A stretch of 64,000 bases of DNA from Catonella sp963545085 (GCA_963545085.1 CAUUHV010000003.1:38002-102001); one strand, 5' to 3'; shown: positions 9,101 through 18,724, numbered from the stretch's first letter. The notes: generated by a model not told the origin, from the letters alone. Numbers and translations are program-made.

Positions 9101-11536
9101 ATGCAGAACAGATTTACGGATAGTGCCGTAGCGGCAATAGAGGCGGCGAATAATATGGCGGTTTCTTTTTCGCACAGCTATGTAGGTACTGAGCATCTTT
9201 TGATAGGGCTTCTTTCAGTAGAGGGAGTCGCTAAAAGAGTTTTAGAGGAAAACGGAATTTACTACGATAAATTTCTTGATATGATAAGCAAGCTTGTATC
9301 TCCGGGGGCGGTTGTGATTAAAGCAACCGATTCCATGACACCGAGAGCAAAGCGTATAATAGCCGTGGCGGCGGGTGAGGCTTACAGGCTCAATTTCGAG
9401 AAAATAGGCACGGAGCACATTCTTATGGCTATGCTTAAAGAAACGGAGTGTATAGCTGTAAGGTTGCTTGTAACTATGGGAATAAACATCCAAAAAGTCT
9501 ATATAGATATTTTGACCGCGCTCGGTGTGGATGCGGGACAGGCAAAGAATGACTATATGTCGGGGAAGACTGCGGGCGGCAGAAAATCCGAAACGCCTAC
9601 ACTTGATATGTATTCGAGAGATCTTACCGAACTTGCAAGGCAGGGAAAGACCGATCCGGTTATAGGCAGAGAGGATGATATACAGAGAATTATACAGATT
9701 TTAAGCCGCAGAACAAAAAACAATCCTTGTCTTATAGGAGAGCCGGGTGTCGGAAAAACCGCAGTTGCCGAGGGGCTTGCGGAGAGAATAGCCGAAGGAA
9801 ATGTTCCGGACTCGGTAAAGGGGAAAAGAGTTGTCACTCTCGATATGTCCGGTATGGTGGCGGGTTCGAAGTATAGAGGTGAGTTTGAGGAAAGGATTAA
9901 AAGAGTTATAGACGAGGTTGTAAAAAGCGGAAATGTACTGCTTTTTATAGATGAGATTCATACGATAATAGGGGCCGGCGGAGCTGAAGGTGCGCTTGAC
10001 GCCTCAAATATTTTAAAACCGTCGCTTGCAAGGGGAGAACTGCAGGTTTTAGGAGCTACCACAAGGGAAGAGTACAGGAAGCGTATAGAAAAGGACGCGG
10101 CTCTTGAGAGAAGATTTCAGCCTGTAGTGCTTGAGGAGCCTACAGAAGAAGAGTCCGTTCTTATTTTAAAGGGCTTAAGGGACAGGTATGAGAGCCATCA
10201 TAAGGTAAGAATTACGGATGAGGCGATAGAAGCCGCCGTGAAGCTTTCGGCAAGGTATATAAATGACCGGTATCTGCCTGATAAGGCGGTTGATCTTATG
10301 GATGAGGCGGCATCCAAAATAAGGCTTTCCGTTTTCAAAGAGGAGCCTAAAGGGACTGAGCTTGAAAAGGAAATCGAAAGTCTTGAGGAGGATAAGGAAA
10401 ACGCTATAAAAACAGAGGCTTATGACAAGGCGAGTCTTATAAAGAAGAGGCAGGCGGAGCTTACCGAAAAACTTACGGCAATTCGCCTTGCGGAAGAAAA
10501 GAAAAAGAACGAGAAAAGGCTTGTGGTAGGTTATGACGAGATAGCGGAGGTAGTGGCGCTTTGGACTAAAATTCCTGTAAGCAAGCTTAAGCAGACGGAG
10601 AGTGAAAGACTTATTAAGCTTGAAAAAACCCTTCATGAAAGAGTAATAGGTCAGGATGAGGCTGTAACCGCCGTGGCAAAGGCTATAAGGAGAGGCAGGG
10701 TAGGGCTTAACGACCTCGGTAAGCCGATAGGCTCTTTCCTTTTCTTAGGGCCTACGGGAGTAGGAAAAACCGAGCTCAGCAAGGCTCTTGCGGAGACAAT
10801 GTTCGGAAGTGAAAACGCTATGATAAGGGTCGATATGTCCGAATATATGGAAAAGCAGAGCGTATCCAAGATGATAGGCTCACCTCCGGGCTATGTGGGT
10901 TACGAGGAGGGCGGACAGCTTTCCGAAAAGGTAAGGCGCAACCCTTATTCGGTAATACTTTTTGATGAAATAGAAAAGGCTCATCCTGATGTATTCAATG
11001 TGCTTTTGCAGGTGCTTGATGACGGCAGGATAACCGACTCGCAGGGCAGGACTGTAAGTTTTAAAAATACCGTGATTATTATGACGTCAAATGTCGGCGC
11101 GCAGCGGATAATGAAGCCTAAAAAGCTCGGATTTAATTCCGCGGAAAGTGCAGATGCCGACTATAAGCTTATGAAAGCGGGGGTAATGGAAGAGGTCAAG
11201 AGACTTTTCAAACCTGAGTTTTTAAACAGAATAGATGAAATTATAGTATTCCATACACTCACGGACAGTGACCTTAAAAAGATTGTCAGGATAATGACGA
11301 GAGAGCTTGCGGCAAGAGCAAAGGAGCAGATGAACATCACTCTTAAATTTACCGAGAGCTTAATAACTCATTTGGCTAAACCCGACAAGGAGAATAATTA
11401 CGGAGCGAGACCGCTTAAGAGGAAGCTTAAGCAGGAGGTTGAAGATTTGCTTGCCACCGAAATACTCACCGGCAATATAAAAGAGGGCGTTGAGGTGAAG
11501 GTCGGAGCCAAGAACGGAAAGGTATATGTGATATAA
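9101..11536 (+). CDS. clpC: ATP-dependent Clp protease ATP-binding subunit ClpC
   Basis: 811 residues from the ATG at 9101, which follows GGAGG; an in-frame ATG at 9086 is too close to that RBS. Order: two N-terminal Clp repeats, AAA+ module 1 (GEPGVGKT), a UVR-type coiled middle domain (EKEIESLEEDKENA region), AAA+ module 2 (GPTGVGKT) and the ClpB D2-small domain. It is an unfoldase that feeds ClpP and handles stress-damaged or regulatory proteins. The mcsA-mcsB-ctsR genes that often precede clpC are absent, and no CtsR heptad repeat was recognised upstream. radA follows one gene later, an arrangement common in Firmicutes. Confidence 0.95.
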   Translation: MQNRFTDSAVAAIEAANNMAVSFSHSYVGTEHLLIGLLSVEGVAKRVLEENGIYYDKFLDMISKLVSPGAVVIKATDSMTPRAKRIIAVAAGEAYRLNFEKIGTEHILMAMLKETECIAVRLLVTMGINIQKVYIDILTALGVDAGQAKNDYMSGKTAGGRKSETPTLDMYSRDLTELARQGKTDPVIGREDDIQRIIQILSRRTKNNPCLIGEPGVGKTAVAEGLAERIAEGNVPDSVKGKRVVTLDMSGMVAGSKYRGEFEERIKRVIDEVVKSGNVLLFIDEIHTIIGAGGAEGALDASNILKPSLARGELQVLGATTREEYRKRIEKDAALERRFQPVVLEEPTEEESVLILKGLRDRYESHHKVRITDEAIEAAVKLSARYINDRYLPDKAVDLMDEAASKIRLSVFKEEPKGTELEKEIESLEEDKENAIKTEAYDKASLIKKRQAELTEKLTAIRLAEEKKKNEKRLVVGYDEIAEVVALWTKIPVSKLKQTESERLIKLEKTLHERVIGQDEAVTAVAKAIRRGRVGLNDLGKPIGSFLFLGPTGVGKTELSKALAETMFGSENAMIRVDMSEYMEKQSVSKMIGSPPGYVGYEEGGQLSEKVRRNPYSVILFDEIEKAHPDVFNVLLQVLDDGRITDSQGRTVSFKNTVIIMTSNVGAQRIMKPKKLGFNSAESADADYKLMKAGVMEEVKRLFKPEFLNRIDEIIVFHTLTDSDLKKIVRIMTRELAARAKEQMNITLKFTESLITHLAKPDKENNYGARPLKRKLKQEVEDLLATEILTGNIKEGVEVKVGAKNGKVYVI

Positions 11537-11552
11537 TTACCATAAACGGGAG

Positions 11553-11628
11553 AGCAGGGCGCATGACCGATTTTAAGATTAAGTCGGCATGGTGAATACC
11601 TGCTGTACTGCCGTGACGGCTATCGGAT
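11553..11628 (+). other. Structured intergenic element after clpC
   Basis: AGCAGG (11553-11558) pairs with CCTGCT (11599-11604) and encloses CATG-a-CCGA (11562-11570) pairing with TCGGCATG (11584-11591). A GCCG/CGGC hairpin (11610-11620) and TATCGGATTTTTATTT follow. It may be a terminator of clpC or a small structured RNA. No known family was recognised. Confidence 0.4.
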
Positions 11629-11703
11629 TTTTATTTGAAAAATCTGCAGACATTTTGTGATAGATCTAAATGGAAAATGGAGAAAGTTAAAAAACGATTA
11701 GGC

Positions 11704-11731
11704 TTTACTTGTAAAAAAAGATGGATATAAT
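11704..11731 (+). promoter_or_regulatory. Promoter for the 11.8 kb gene and radA-topB
   Basis: TTTACT (11704-11709), a 16-base spacer and a perfect TATAAT (11726-11731), about 63 bases before the next start codon. Confidence 0.6.
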
Positions 11732-11794
11732 TAAGATGAGTGAGTCAACATAACTCTTTAAATGATTATATGAGTAAAGGAAAGAGGAGAGAAA

Positions 11795-12208
11795 ATGGCA
11801 GTAGTAGAAGAACTTATCCGCAAAGGAAGCAATGATTCGATTGATTTCGGCAATTACAGCTTAAGGGAAAAGGCAAAGCTTGATAACTTTGAGTTTGAGG
11901 GAGATATATATAAGATAAAGACCTTTAAGGAGATAACAAAGCTTGAAAAGAACGGGCTTTTTGTATATGAGTCCGTACCGGGAACCGCAGTTCATTCTTA
12001 TAAGAGGGATGAAAAGGGAGTGAGCTTTGAGGTGGAAGGGCTTGAGGATGTGCAAATAACCTTGGATCTTGAGGAAGAAAAGGAATACGAAATAGAGGTA
12101 AACGGAAGTAACGCGGGAACTATGAAAACGAATCTGGGCGGTAAGCTTACAATAAATGTGGAGTTGGAGTCCGGAAACGCGGCTTTTGTAAGAGCAAAAG
12201 AGGTATAA
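11795..12208 (+). CDS. Conserved small protein of unknown function
   Basis: 137 residues, acidic, without signal peptide or membrane segment. It starts MAVVEELIRKG after AGGAGAG. The centre carries FKEITKLEKNGLFVYESVPG, and the C-terminal half has many beta-strand-like alternations ending in NLGGKLTINVELE. I recognise it as a Lachnospiraceae family that databases sometimes label endosialidase, but no sialidase motif is visible and that name should not be trusted. Its stop overlaps the radA start by one base (TAATG), implying translational coupling with the repair operon. Confidence 0.65.
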   Translation: MAVVEELIRKGSNDSIDFGNYSLREKAKLDNFEFEGDIYKIKTFKEITKLEKNGLFVYESVPGTAVHSYKRDEKGVSFEVEGLEDVQITLDLEEEKEYEIEVNGSNAGTMKTNLGGKLTINVELESGNAAFVRAKEV

Positions 12209-13557
12209 TGGCAAAGTCTAAAACGATATTTTTCTGTAAGGAATGCGGATACGAGTCGTCAAAATGGCTCGGGCAGTGTCCGTCCTGCAAAGCTTGGAAT
12301 TCATTTACCGAAGCACCGGGAAATAACAGAGGCAGCGACCTGAAAACAGGAACGGCTGCCTCTTTGCCGGTAGCTTTAAAAGAGGTATCGCTGAAATCGG
12401 ATGAAAGACTTAAAACAGGTATAACGGAGCTTGACAGAGTGCTTGGAGGAGGCATAGTAGACGGCTCTTTGGTTTTGGTCGGAGGAGATCCGGGGATAGG
12501 AAAGTCCACTCTGCTTTTACAGATGTGTTTTAAGCTGTCCGAAGCGGGAAATAAGGTGCTTTACGTTTCAGGAGAGGAGTCGGAGAGACAAATCAAACTC
12601 AGAGCCGAAAGGCTGAGTTTCAGTTCCGGAGAAACTCTTCTTTTATGTGAAACCGATATGGAGAGGATAGAAGAAGCTATAAAGAGTGTAAAGCCTGCAG
12701 TGGTGATAGTTGATTCTATACAGACCATGTTTATAAATTCCGCGGATTCGGCGCCAGGAAGCGTTACACAGGTAAGAGAAGTGACTTCGGCGCTTTTAAG
12801 GTTGTCAAAAGCTGTGGGAGTATCGGTGTTTATAGTCGGGCATGTCACAAAAGAAGGAACTGTAGCGGGTCCACGGACTCTTGAGCATATGGTTGATACC
12901 GTGCTTTATTTTGAAGGGGAAAAGGTTGCGTCCTACAGAATATTGAGGGCGGCAAAAAACAGATTCGGCTCTACAAACGAAGTAGGTGTCTTTGATATGG
13001 AGCGGTCGGGTTTAAAAGAGGTAACAAATCCGTCCGAGTATATGCTTGAGGGTATGCCGGAAAATGCGCCCGGCTCCGTCGTAGCCTGCACTATGGAGGG
13101 CAGCAGACCGATTTTGGTTGAGGTACAGGCTCTTGTCTGCCGTACCAATTTCAATTTTCCGAAAAGAACTACGGCGGGAACGGATTTTAACAGAGTAAAT
13201 CTTTTAACGGCCATACTTGAAAAAAGACTCGGGCTTCAAATCGGTGACTGCGATGCTTATGTAAATGTTGCGGGAGGGCTTAAAATAAATGAGCCGGCGC
13301 TTGATTTAGCTATAGTGGCGGCGCTTATATCAAGCTATAAGAATAAGGAGCCTAAAGAAAAAATTATAGCCTTCGGCGAAGTGGGGCTTACCGGAGAGGT
13401 GAGGGGAGTTAATCTTGCAAAGCAGAGGCTTGATGAGATAAAGAGACTCGGAGAGGGCATAATCATAGCTCCGAAAGTGAATTTGACCGGAGAGATTTTA
13501 AAAATGAACGGAGTAAACGGAATAAGCAATATAAGGGAGTTGGCGGATTTAATATAA
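12208..13557 (+). CDS. radA: DNA repair protein RadA
   Basis: 449 residues, standard length. The N-terminal zinc finger has CKECGY and CPSC pairs; the RecA-like core has Walker A GDPGIGKST and the RadA-specific KNRFGS motif; the C-terminal domain is Lon-like (near 340-449). RadA helps branch migration and recombination repair. It sits between a small conserved gene and topB with one-base stop/start overlaps on both sides. Confidence 0.95.
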   Translation: MAKSKTIFFCKECGYESSKWLGQCPSCKAWNSFTEAPGNNRGSDLKTGTAASLPVALKEVSLKSDERLKTGITELDRVLGGGIVDGSLVLVGGDPGIGKSTLLLQMCFKLSEAGNKVLYVSGEESERQIKLRAERLSFSSGETLLLCETDMERIEEAIKSVKPAVVIVDSIQTMFINSADSAPGSVTQVREVTSALLRLSKAVGVSVFIVGHVTKEGTVAGPRTLEHMVDTVLYFEGEKVASYRILRAAKNRFGSTNEVGVFDMERSGLKEVTNPSEYMLEGMPENAPGSVVACTMEGSRPILVEVQALVCRTNFNFPKRTTAGTDFNRVNLLTAILEKRLGLQIGDCDAYVNVAGGLKINEPALDLAIVAALISSYKNKEPKEKIIAFGEVGLTGEVRGVNLAKQRLDEIKRLGEGIIIAPKVNLTGEILKMNGVNGISNIRELADLI

Positions 13558-15575
13558 TGGGAAAGACTTTGATTATAACCGAAAAGCCGTCGGTGGCCGG
13601 TGAATACGCGGAAATACTCGGCGTGGCGAAGCGGGGAAACGGCGCGTACAGAGGCGGTGACTACATAATAACCTGGTGCGTGGGTCATCTTATAGAAATG
13701 TGTTATCCTCAAAGCTATGATGAGAAATACGCGAAATGGCGGCTTGAGGATCTGCCGTTTCTGCCTGATAAATATAAGTATGATGTTATACCGGGTGTAA
13801 AAAAACAGTATGAAACGGTAAGCACGCTTATGAAAAGTGAGGAAGTTTCAACCATTCTATACGCGGGCGACAGCGGACGTGAGGGAGAAGTCATAATCAG
13901 GCTGATTAGAAATCATTCAGGAGTAAGAGAAGGAATAGAAGAAAAAAGGGTATGGATAGACTCATTTACCGAGGAAGAGATAAAAAGAGGAATGAGGGAA
14001 GCGAAACCCATATCAGCCTACGATAACCTTGCCGGAGCCGGCATTATGAGGGGTATAGAGGACTACGCCATGGGCATAAACTTCTCAAGGGCGCTTTCCG
14101 TTAAGTACGGCAGTCTTTTAAACAAGGAAGCCGCCACAAAAAAGTACTCCGCTATAGCAATAGGCAGGGTTATGACCTGTGTGCTCGGAATGGTAGTAAG
14201 GAGAGAGCGGGAAATAAGAGATTTTATCCAGACCTTTTTTTACAGAGTCATAGGAAATTTTACCGATTCGGAAATGACGGACGGAGAAAAGTCAGGCTTT
14301 GAGGGAGAATGGAGGGTGTCGCAGGGAAGCAAATATTTTGAAACTCCTCTCTTATACAATGAAAAAGGCTTTAAAAAGAAAGAAACCGCTGAAAAACTGA
14401 TAGATGAGCTTGATAAGAGCACTGCGGTAATTTTAAAAAAAGAAAAGAATGCGGAAAAAAAGAAACCGCCGCTTTTATTTAATTTGGCGGAGCTTCAGGC
14501 GGAGTGCGCGAAACGCTTTAAAATCACCCCGGAAGAAACGTTGAATATCCTGCAAAGGCTTTATGAGAATAAGCTTGTAACCTACCCGCGAACCGATGCA
14601 AGAGTGCTGACAACGGCTATGGCGGGTGAGATAACAAAGAATTTGAGCGGTTTATACAGATATGAGCCTGTTAAAGACTTTGTGCTTAAGATAAGGGATG
14701 AGGGGCTTTATAAAAATCTTTCAAAAACCCAGTATGTGGACGATAAAAAGGTTACCGACCATTATGCTATAATTCCAACGGGAAATATAAATGAACTTTC
14801 TAATCAAAATGATATTTCAAAAAAAATATATGACCTTATAGCAAGGAGATTTCTATCAATATTTTATCCGCCTGCGGTATATGATAAGGTAAATCTTGTA
14901 ATCGGAGTCAATCATAAGAATGATGAAAAATATACCGAGGAATTTTATTCTTCCGTAAAAGTATTAAGAGAAAAGGGGTATCTTGAAATAGTCGGAATGA
15001 ATAAGGAAAAAGAGGAAAAAAAGGAGGATGACGCTAAGGAGGAAGCTGAGGATGCTTCGCTTTTTAACCTGCTTAATTCTTTAAAAAAAGGAAGTAAGAT
15101 AGATATTGATAAATTATTTACAAAAGAAGGTAAAACAACTCCGCCTAAAAGATATACCTCGGGCTCGATGATACTTGCGATGGAGAACGCGGGGCAGCTT
15201 ATAGAGGATGAGGAGTTAAGAGCCACTATAAAGGGAGCCGGAATAGGCACGAGCGCAACCAGAGCGGGTATAATAGAAAAGCTTGTAAAAATAGGCTATT
15301 TAGGGCTTGCAAAAAAAACTCAGGTGCTTACGCCGAAGCTTTTCGGAGAAATGGTTTTTGAAGTTGTACTTTCCACGATTCCTTCTATGTTAAGTCCCGA
15401 AATGACGGCAAGCTGGGAAAAAGGACTTTCAGGTGTTGAAGCGGGAGAAATAACAACGGAAAAATACGAGAAAACTCTGAACGATTATGTAAGAAAGTAC
15501 ACGGAAAATATAAAGGCAAAAAATCTTACGGGAGAATTAAAAACAAGACTTGAAAAGGTTAAGAGGACAGCTTAA
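13557..15575 (+). CDS. topB: DNA topoisomerase III (type IA)
   Basis: 672 residues. The Toprim domain starts LIITEKPSVA and has AGDSGREGE; the catalytic tyrosine is Tyr343 in LVTYPRTD. The GIGTSATRAGIIEKL block follows near residue 560. The protein ends soon after the core with no C-terminal zinc ribbons, as in Firmicutes TopB enzymes. It decatenates DNA and works on recombination intermediates, consistent with coupling to radA. A charged insertion of E/K/D near residues 480-500 is peculiar but unremarkable. Confidence 0.92.
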   Translation: MGKTLIITEKPSVAGEYAEILGVAKRGNGAYRGGDYIITWCVGHLIEMCYPQSYDEKYAKWRLEDLPFLPDKYKYDVIPGVKKQYETVSTLMKSEEVSTILYAGDSGREGEVIIRLIRNHSGVREGIEEKRVWIDSFTEEEIKRGMREAKPISAYDNLAGAGIMRGIEDYAMGINFSRALSVKYGSLLNKEAATKKYSAIAIGRVMTCVLGMVVRREREIRDFIQTFFYRVIGNFTDSEMTDGEKSGFEGEWRVSQGSKYFETPLLYNEKGFKKKETAEKLIDELDKSTAVILKKEKNAEKKKPPLLFNLAELQAECAKRFKITPEETLNILQRLYENKLVTYPRTDARVLTTAMAGEITKNLSGLYRYEPVKDFVLKIRDEGLYKNLSKTQYVDDKKVTDHYAIIPTGNINELSNQNDISKKIYDLIARRFLSIFYPPAVYDKVNLVIGVNHKNDEKYTEEFYSSVKVLREKGYLEIVGMNKEKEEKKEDDAKEEAEDASLFNLLNSLKKGSKIDIDKLFTKEGKTTPPKRYTSGSMILAMENAGQLIEDEELRATIKGAGIGTSATRAGIIEKLVKIGYLGLAKKTQVLTPKLFGEMVFEVVLSTIPSMLSPEMTASWEKGLSGVEAGEITTEKYEKTLNDYVRKYTENIKAKNLTGELKTRLEKVKRTA

Positions 15576-15588
15576 GGACGGGAGGATT

Positions 15589-16254
15589 ATGAAAGAGCTT
15601 GAGATAAACGAGTTGTTTGATTTGACAAGGACGAAGGCGGCTGAGTATTTGAAAGGCTTTAAATATCCGTGGGAGGCGCTTGGCGGAATAGCGGAGGAAA
15701 TAATAAGGATAGGTAAGGGGCTTGATAAAGCTGAATACGATAACCCGTTCGAGAACGTATGGATAGCAAAGACCGCCAAAGCGGCACATACCGCAAGCAT
15801 AACAGGACCATGTATAATAGGAAACGATACGGAAATAAGACATTGCGCTTTTATAAGGGGGAGTGTCCTTATAGGTGACGGTTGTGTGGTGGGAAATTCC
15901 GTGGAAATTAAAAATGCAATCATTTTCGACAAGGTACAGGTGCCGCATTATAATTATGTAGGAGATTCGATTTTAGGTTATCATTCACACATGGGAGCGG
16001 GTTCAATTACAAGCAATGTAAAGGCTGAAAAAAATGAGGTGGAAATATCGGCAAACGGAGAGAAAATAAAAACCGGCAGAAAAAAGGTCGGGGCTTTCCT
16101 CGGAGATTTTGCCGAAATAGGCTGCAACAGCGTGCTTAACCCGGGAACCGTAATCGGAAGAAACTCGAACGTATACCCTCTTTCCATGGTAAGAGGATAT
16201 GTGAAGCCTAAGAGTATTTATAAGAAAAAAGGGGAGATAGTTAAAAAAGTATGA
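15589..16254 (+). CDS. Left-handed beta-helix (GlmU-C-like) sugar-nucleotide acyltransferase homologue
   Basis: 221 residues from the ATG at 15589, which follows GGAGG; a frame start at 15550 lies inside topB. An N-terminal helical part (about 1-65) precedes hexapeptide repeats such as ITGPCIIGNDTEIRHC and VLIGDGCVVGNSVEI, typical of a left-handed beta-helix. A C-terminal stretch includes FAEIGCNSVLNPGTVIG. It resembles proteins labelled UDP-N-acetylglucosamine pyrophosphorylase, but the nucleotidyltransferase half of GlmU is missing, so only the acyltransferase-like fold is supported. It overlaps the next gene by four bases. Confidence 0.75.
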   Translation: MKELEINELFDLTRTKAAEYLKGFKYPWEALGGIAEEIIRIGKGLDKAEYDNPFENVWIAKTAKAAHTASITGPCIIGNDTEIRHCAFIRGSVLIGDGCVVGNSVEIKNAIIFDKVQVPHYNYVGDSILGYHSHMGAGSITSNVKAEKNEVEISANGEKIKTGRKKVGAFLGDFAEIGCNSVLNPGTVIGRNSNVYPLSMVRGYVKPKSIYKKKGEIVKKV

Positions 16255-16883
16255 CTGAGATGAGTCTTGAAAAATTTACAGCGGAGCTTGGCAGTAAAGC
16301 GCCGGTTCCCGGGGGCGGAGGAGCGGCGGCACTTACAGGAGCTTTGGCGGCTTCTCTTGCTTCTATGACTGCGGCGCTTACAGTAGGAAAAAAGAAATAT
16401 GAAGCCGTAGGCTCAGATATGGAGAGGATAAAGGAGAGAGCGGAAGCTTTAAGAAAAGAGCTGTTAAGTCTTATAGAAGAGGATGCGAAAGGGTTTGCGA
16501 AAGTCGGCGAGGCATACAGCGTAAAGCCCTCTAATAAAGAGGAAGAAGCTAAGAAAGAGACTTTACTTGAAGTCGGATTGTATGAGGCAACCATGCCTCC
16601 TCTTAACATGATGAGGCTGGCTTCGAAGGTAATGGAGCTTCATGAGGAATTAAGCCTTAAATGCAGCAGGCTTGTCGTAAGCGATGCGGGAACCGGTATA
16701 GTGCTTGCGGATGCGGCGGTGAAGACGGCTGCACTTAATGTATTTGTAAATACGAAGCTTATGAAGGATAGAGAGAAAGCGGCTGCGCTTAACAAAGAGG
16801 CGTTGTCGATTTTAGAGAAAAATAACAAAATTGCGGATAGGGTATATGAGGAAGTGAAAACAGGATTTTTGAAAGGTAATTAA
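16251..16883 (+). CDS. fchA: Methenyl-THF cyclohydrolase, FTCD-C / FchA type
   Basis: 210 residues of the formimino-THF cyclodeaminase/cyclohydrolase family. The N-terminal GSKAPVPGGGGAAALTGALAA loop and the later AGTGIVLADAAVKTA segment mark it. In acetogenic and purinolytic clostridia such stand-alone proteins hydrolyse methenyl-THF to 10-formyl-THF. It is coupled to the beta-helix gene by ATGA and lies one base from folD. The neighbouring FolD lacks cyclohydrolase residues, which makes that function for this protein likely. Cyclodeaminase activity cannot be excluded from sequence alone. Confidence 0.85.
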   Translation: MTEMSLEKFTAELGSKAPVPGGGGAAALTGALAASLASMTAALTVGKKKYEAVGSDMERIKERAEALRKELLSLIEEDAKGFAKVGEAYSVKPSNKEEEAKKETLLEVGLYEATMPPLNMMRLASKVMELHEELSLKCSRLVVSDAGTGIVLADAAVKTAALNVFVNTKLMKDREKAAALNKEALSILEKNNKIADRVYEEVKTGFLKGN

Positions 16884-16884
16884 A

Positions 16885-17739
16885 GTGAGAATAATAAGCG
16901 GAAAAGAGACTGCGGCACATATAACCGAGCAGGTAAAAAATGAGGTGGAGGCACTTAAGGCGGCAGGAAGACGGCTGCCGAAGCTTGCGGTTATAAGGGT
17001 CGGAGAAAAGGCGGATGATATTTCGTATGAAAGAGGGGCAGTTAAAAGAATGGATATGGCGGGAATAGAGCATGAGGAGTTTCGCTATCCCGAAAATATA
17101 TCCAAAGAAAAGTTTTATTCAGAGTTTGAAAAAATAAATTCGGATATAAATATAGACGGTATACTTGTGTTAAGACCCTTGCCTGCTCATCTTGAAGAAG
17201 AAAGGCTGATAACGGTAATCTCACCTGAAAAGGATATAGATTGCATAAGTCCGGTGAGCCTCGGAAGGCTTATAAACGGGGAGAAAAACTGCTTTGCTCC
17301 ATGTACGGCTGCGGCTGTAGTGGAAATACTTAAATTTGCGGGAATTGATATTAAAGGAAAAAGAGCGACCATAATAGGAAGAAGCAATGTGGTGGGAAGA
17401 CCCTTGGCGCTCCTTTTAATAAGCGGCGACGCAACGGTTACTATCTGCCATACGGTTACCGCAGACCTTGAAGCGGCAAGTAAAAATGCCGAGATTTTGG
17501 TGGTATCCTGCGGCAAGGCAAAGCTAATAAACGAAAATCATGTTTCCGAGGGAGCGGTCGTTATAGATGTGGGTATTAACCTTGATGAGAACGGAAAGCT
17601 CTGCGGTGACGTGGATATGGACGCTATAAAAGAAAAAGCGGCGGTCTGCACTCCGGTTCCGGGAGGAGTCGGAGCGGTAACTACCTCGGTATTGGCTAAA
17701 CAGGTGCTTTTGGCAAGATTAAGAAAAGGCGACAGCTGA
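16885..17739 (+). CDS. folD: Methylene-THF dehydrogenase (FolD family, cyclohydrolase residues missing)
   Basis: 284 residues, GTG start. The Rossmann half has GRSNVVGRPLALLL and the C-terminal TPVPGGVGAVT motif, clear FolD features. The catalytic-site motif YxxxK is instead Tyr48-Glu-Arg-Gly-Ala52, so the lysine needed for cyclohydrolase chemistry is absent. The Gln of the VQLPL motif is Leu96. These two changes suggest dehydrogenase activity only. The adjacent fchA would supply cyclohydrolase. Together they interconvert 5,10-methylene-THF and 10-formyl-THF for purine and other one-carbon use. Confidence 0.9.
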   Translation: MRIISGKETAAHITEQVKNEVEALKAAGRRLPKLAVIRVGEKADDISYERGAVKRMDMAGIEHEEFRYPENISKEKFYSEFEKINSDINIDGILVLRPLPAHLEEERLITVISPEKDIDCISPVSLGRLINGEKNCFAPCTAAAVVEILKFAGIDIKGKRATIIGRSNVVGRPLALLLISGDATVTICHTVTADLEAASKNAEILVVSCGKAKLINENHVSEGAVVIDVGINLDENGKLCGDVDMDAIKEKAAVCTPVPGGVGAVTTSVLAKQVLLARLRKGDS

Positions 17740-17754
17740 CTGAAGAAACACGAA

Positions 17755-17824
17755 GTCTATGCGCTGAAAAGGTTTGCGCGGTTAAGGAAAACACGGAGCT
17801 CGCACATCTTTTAAGAGCATAGAC
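17755..17824. repeat. Inverted repeat between folD and the PHP gene
   Basis: GTCTATGC (17755-17762) pairs with GCATAGAC (17817-17824) around a 54-base loop that also contains GCGC pairs. It lies between the convergent folD and PHP genes, so it may be a bidirectional terminator or a small structured RNA. There is no clear T-run. Confidence 0.35.
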
Positions 17825-17836
17825 CTCGGCTGAATC

Positions 17837-18724
17837 TTATGCGAACATTGTTTTAATCTTTTTCTGCTCCGACTTTAAATTTTCTAAAATTTCATAAGGG
17901 ATTTTCAGATTTCCTCTACCGGAGCCTATTTTGATGGCGGGTTTGGGAGCGCCGTGGAAATCGGAGCCTCCGCTGATTAAAAGCCCTTTCCTTGCGGCGA
18001 GCTGTTTGAGGTAGAGTTCTTCGTATTCACTATGATTTGAGTATATCGCCTCTATTCCGCGTAAACCGTAGTCTATTAGGGTATCGACAAGGGACTCAAG
18101 CTCCGGCACGGGAAGTTTGTATACAAAAGGGTGAGCAAGAACGGGAACTCCGCCGGCTTTTAGGATTCCGTGAATGGCATCTTCGGGCTTTGTAAAATTT
18201 CTTGCCACATAGTAAGGGGTGGTATCACCCAAATATTTTTCAAAGGCTTCGGCGTATGAGGTCACAATTCCTTTTTCTACAAGAAATTTACCGAAATGAG
18301 CTCTTGTGATTATAGCGTCCGGAGAAGCGGCGGTTATTTCGTTATATGAGATTGGAAGTCCGGCATTTTTCAGATTTTCAACCATTTTTATATTTCTTGA
18401 AACACGCTCTCTTTCGGCGTTTTTTAAGAGGGAATTGAAGTTGTCGGAATAAGGGTCTACTAAAAGTCCTAAAATATGTATATCTCCTTTTTTGTAGGCG
18501 GCGGATATCTCCACTCCGGGAAGCACCTCTATTTGCCTGCTCTCGGGAAGCCCGGCATTATATTTTGCCGCCGCTTCGGAAAGAGGAATAAAGCCGTCCA
18601 CTGTATCGTGGTCGGTCAGAGCGAAAGCGGAAAGTCCTGCTTCCGCGGCTGACGAAAATACCTCAGAAGGCGGAAAGGAACCGTCCGAATAATTTGAATG
18701 TGTGTGCATATCTATAAGTTTCAT
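17837..18724 (-). CDS. PHP-domain metallophosphoesterase
   Basis: 295 residues on the minus strand. It opens with DMHTHSNYSDGSFPP, the metal-binding HxH motif of PHP phosphoesterases, and has FALTDHDTV, and a later LAHPF and GGSDFHG, which supply further metal ligands. The family hydrolyses phosphate esters; close relatives act on nucleoside phosphates or RNA 5' ends. The exact substrate is not determinable. The start follows GGGAGATT. It is convergent with folD and divergent from the DUF1292 gene. Confidence 0.85.
   Translation of the reverse strand: MKLIDMHTHSNYSDGSFPPSEVFSSAAEAGLSAFALTDHDTVDGFIPLSEAAAKYNAGLPESRQIEVLPGVEISAAYKKGDIHILGLLVDPYSDNFNSLLKNAERERVSRNIKMVENLKNAGLPISYNEITAASPDAIITRAHFGKFLVEKGIVTSYAEAFEKYLGDTTPYYVARNFTKPEDAIHGILKAGGVPVLAHPFVYKLPVPELESLVDTLIDYGLRGIEAIYSNHSEYEELYLKQLAARKGLLISGGSDFHGAPKPAIKIGSGRGNLKIPYEILENLKSEQKKIKTMFA

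Noticed and set aside
11537..11794. tRNA or known small RNA after clpC
   Set aside because: Folding shows nested stems but no T-loop, anticodon arm or CCA end and no match to a recalled RNA family.
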